DNA of 7,816 bases from Desulfonatronaceae bacterium UBA663 (GTDB lineage: Bacteria > Desulfobacterota > Desulfovibrionia > Desulfovibrionales > Desulfonatronaceae): assembly GCA_002299865.1 (NCBI GenBank), contig DBNV01000058.1, positions 15,151-22,966 on the forward strand. The letters run 5' to 3'. The notes below the pieces were generated by a model. That model saw nothing but the letters and a program-made list of their open reading frames with translations. It was not told the origin of the DNA and made no database searches. The position numbers and the translations under genes are program-made. Positions 5,674 through 7,816 of the stretch are shown piece by piece. The stretch's first letter is position 1, and each line of letters opens with the position of its first letter.

Positions 5674-7816
5674 CGCATCCTTGCCTGGGTCACCCCGTCG
5701 CCGCCTTCATCCTCATTGGCCGGGGCAAAGGAGGCCACGGCCGGGAAATCTTGCAGAAACCGGCCCACTTCCCGACGCAACGCCCCGGTGCCCCGGCCGT
5801 GAACAATATCCACCTGGGAAACACCGGACAGCACGGCACGGTCCAGAAACGCCCCCAATCGCCTGAGCGCCTCGTCTGTGCGCAGGCCGCGCAGGTCCAG
5901 ACGACACCCCGCGAGCGGATGATCCGCGGGCGGACCATTTGCGGTCAGGATTATCGCCGGCCGCGAAGCGGCTTCCCGCGCCGGAGTCTTGGTCAAATCT
6001 TGAGAGGACAGCCACAAGGAAACCCCGCCCAGGTCCACTTTCAGCGTCTTGCGTCGTTCGTCCCGCTCCAGGACGACTCCGCTCTTGCCCCAGGCGGGAT
6101 AGTCCACCCTTTGGCCAACGAGAAGGTCCTCCCATTCGTCCCGAGGCTTAAGGCGGATCATCTGCGACTCATCCCGTCGCCCCTGCGCCTCCAGCGTACG
6201 CCGGGCTTGGCCAAGCTCGCGTAGGGCCTGGCGTCGGCCGATCTTTTCCTCGCGCATCAGGCGCAGCACATCCTGGGCCTGCTTCTTGAGTTCCAGCAGC
6301 AGGGCGGTCTTGTCGCGCTCGAACGCCTTGGTCAGCTTTATTTTTTGCTCAGCCAGGGCCAGGGCCTGCTCCCGCACCCGGGCCAGTTCCTTTTCTCGGA
6401 TCACGGCCAGTTCGTTCAGGCGGACGATCAACTGTTGCGTGTCCGTCCCATCCAGGAGCAGATATTGTCGGGCCTTGTCCAGGACCGACTCAGGCAATCC
6501 GTATTCGCGGGCAACTTCCATGGCTTGGCTGGCGCCCACCTGGTCATAGGCCAGGCTGTACAACGGCTTGTTAGTCCCGGGGTCGAACAGCACTGAGGCG
6601 GAGCGCACCCCCGGCCTGGTCAGGGCGTAGGCCTTGAGCGCGGGGAAATGGGTGGCCACGGCGCTCCAGGCGCTCTTTTCCAGCACCCCGTCCACTACGG
6701 CCTGGGCCAGGGCCGCACCCTGACTGGGATCCGTGCCCGCGCCGAACTCGTCTAGCAGCACTAGGCTGTTCTCGTCGATCCGCTCCCAGACCGCGGACAA
6801 ATGGCGGATTTGCGCCGAAAACGTGCTGAGCTGCCCCTCCAGGGTCTGTTCATCCCCCATGAACACGAACACATTCTGCCACAGCGGCAGGCTGCCGCCC
6901 TCATCCACGGGCACGGGCAGCCCGGACTGGGCCATCAGTGCCAGCAGCCCGACGGTTTTCAAGGCCACTGTCTTGCCCCCGGCATTGCCGCCGCTGATGA
7001 TCAGCACCCGTTGCTCGCCCTTGAGTTCCAGGTCCACGGGGCGAGCCTGTTGTCCGCTCAGTGCCAGAAGCGGATGACGGGCGTTTTTCAGATGCAGCTC
7101 TCCACCGGGGGCCACGTTAATGGCCCGGCCTTGCAAAAGCCCTCCCAGCCGGGCTTTGGCCAGCAAGAGGTCCATGCCCGTGAGCCAGGCGTAGAGCTGC
7201 TTAAGCGGGCCGGATTCCAGGCGCACCAAGTCCGTGAGAAAGGCCAGGACCTTGGTCTCGGCCTCGCGTTCCTGCTGTTTGCGTTCCTGCAAGCCGTTGT
7301 TGATCTCCATCAGAAACAACGGTTCGATATAGCAGGTTTCTCCGGTTTGAGAATAATCATGGATGATCCCGGAGACCTTGCCTTTGAAACTGGTCTTCAG
7401 CGGTAGAACGTAGCGGTCCGAGGAGATGGTCATGAAATCGTCTTGCAGATATCCGGCAAGGCCTTGGTCCGTGACGAAGTCCTTGACTCTCCTGGTGCAC
7501 TGTTGATGGATCCGGCGAATCTCCTGACGCAAAGACCACAATTCCGGGGAGCTTTCGTCCTTGAGCCGGCCGTCGTCGCTGACGCAACGCTTCAGGGCCG
7601 CGGCCGTCTGTTCCGGCCAGATGCAGGCTTGGGCAGTTTCGCACAGCAGCGGCCAACGATGCCCGGCGCAGGCCAGCAGTTGACCGCGCAACTGGCGCGC
7701 TGCGGCGATGAACCGCCCCAGGGCCCAGAGGGCGTCCAGATCCAGAATCCGCACCGGAGAGGACAGGTAGGCGAAAACCCATGCCAGGTCGGGAAAAGCG
7801 GGGCATTGGGCGCGGT
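5670..7816 (-). CDS. mutS2: MutS2 ATPase with Smr domain (N-terminus outside window)
   Basis: The frame is open from the right edge to TGA at 5672-5670, giving 714 visible residues. A GTG at 7754 is not the likely start, because 20 further residues upstream (RAQCPAFPDLAWVFAYLSSP) stay in frame; full MutS2 proteins are near 780 residues, so roughly 60-70 are missing. Numbering from the edge: the MutS core precedes the ATPase, Walker A is GGNAGGKT (275-282), the signature STFSAQIRHL (330-339), and Walker B LVLLDEFGAGTD (351-362). A Lys/Glu/Arg-rich coiled coil follows (about 440-545), then a KOW-like segment (about 565-610), and a C-terminal Smr domain with LDLRG (639-643) and HGRGTGALR (672-680), both complete. 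MutS2 lacks the mismatch-recognition domain of MutS. In studied species it suppresses recombination (Helicobacter) or splits collided ribosomes (Bacillus); which applies here is unknown. It is the first visible gene of the cluster, overlapping dnaG by 4 nt. Confidence 0.96.
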   Translation of the reverse strand, partial: RAQCPAFPDLAWVFAYLSSPVRILDLDALWALGRFIAAARQLRGQLLACAGHRWPLLCETAQACIWPEQTAAALKRCVSDDGRLKDESSPELWSLRQEIRRIHQQCTRRVKDFVTDQGLAGYLQDDFMTISSDRYVLPLKTSFKGKVSGIIHDYSQTGETCYIEPLFLMEINNGLQERKQQEREAETKVLAFLTDLVRLESGPLKQLYAWLTGMDLLLAKARLGGLLQGRAINVAPGGELHLKNARHPLLALSGQQARPVDLELKGEQRVLIISGGNAGGKTVALKTVGLLALMAQSGLPVPVDEGGSLPLWQNVFVFMGDEQTLEGQLSTFSAQIRHLSAVWERIDENSLVLLDEFGAGTDPSQGAALAQAVVDGVLEKSAWSAVATHFPALKAYALTRPGVRSASVLFDPGTNKPLYSLAYDQVGASQAMEVAREYGLPESVLDKARQYLLLDGTDTQQLIVRLNELAVIREKELARVREQALALAEQKIKLTKAFERDKTALLLELKKQAQDVLRLMREEKIGRRQALRELGQARRTLEAQGRRDESQMIRLKPRDEWEDLLVGQRVDYPAWGKSGVVLERDERRKTLKVDLGGVSLWLSSQDLTKTPAREAASRPAIILTANGPPADHPLAGCRLDLRGLRTDEALRRLGAFLDRAVLSGVSQVDIVHGRGTGALRREVGRFLQDFPAVASFAPANEDEGGDGVTQARMR

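Noticed and set aside
7752..7754. GTG as start of mutS2
   Set aside because: The frame stays open to the window edge and the known N-terminal region of the family would be missing; it is an internal valine.

Overview
This is a GC-rich bacterial window holding the end of a housekeeping operon and one convergent gene. The proteins look most like those of sulfate-reducing Desulfovibrionales or relatives (Desulfobacterota, former Deltaproteobacteria). That placement rests on the mutS2-dnaG-rpoD order and the general look of the proteins, not on a search, so it is a moderate-confidence inference.

Layout from left to right. Positions 1-1371 (+) are the C-terminal part of a large protein with the DUF3536 domain usually attached to a glycoside hydrolase family 57 module; its 5' end lies outside the window. 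Positions 1372-1508 are a short convergent intergenic gap with two perfect 9-bp hairpins, which look like a dispersed palindromic repeat that may also terminate transcription. Everything from 1509 to the right edge is on the minus strand: a secreted thermonuclease-like protein (1509-2180), the primary sigma factor RpoD (2189-3955), DNA primase DnaG (3952-5673) and MutS2 with its Smr domain (5670 to beyond 7816, N-terminus missing).

The minus-strand genes read mutS2 > dnaG > rpoD > nuclease. They are tightly packed: mutS2/dnaG and dnaG/rpoD each overlap by 4 nt (ATGA), and the nuclease starts 8 nt after rpoD stops. They are probably co-transcribed and translationally coupled from a promoter upstream of the window. 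This is a variant of the macromolecular-synthesis operon, linking a recombination or ribosome-rescue ATPase, replication priming and the main sigma factor. The nuclease at the tail has no obvious shared role and may be a passenger.

I found no CRISPR array, tRNA, rRNA, insertion sequence, prophage or defence cassette, and I do not think the window contains a new system. The points worth a second look are the paired palindromes, the nuclease's C-terminal domain in which the expected metal-binding cysteines read as serines, and the gene arrangement itself.
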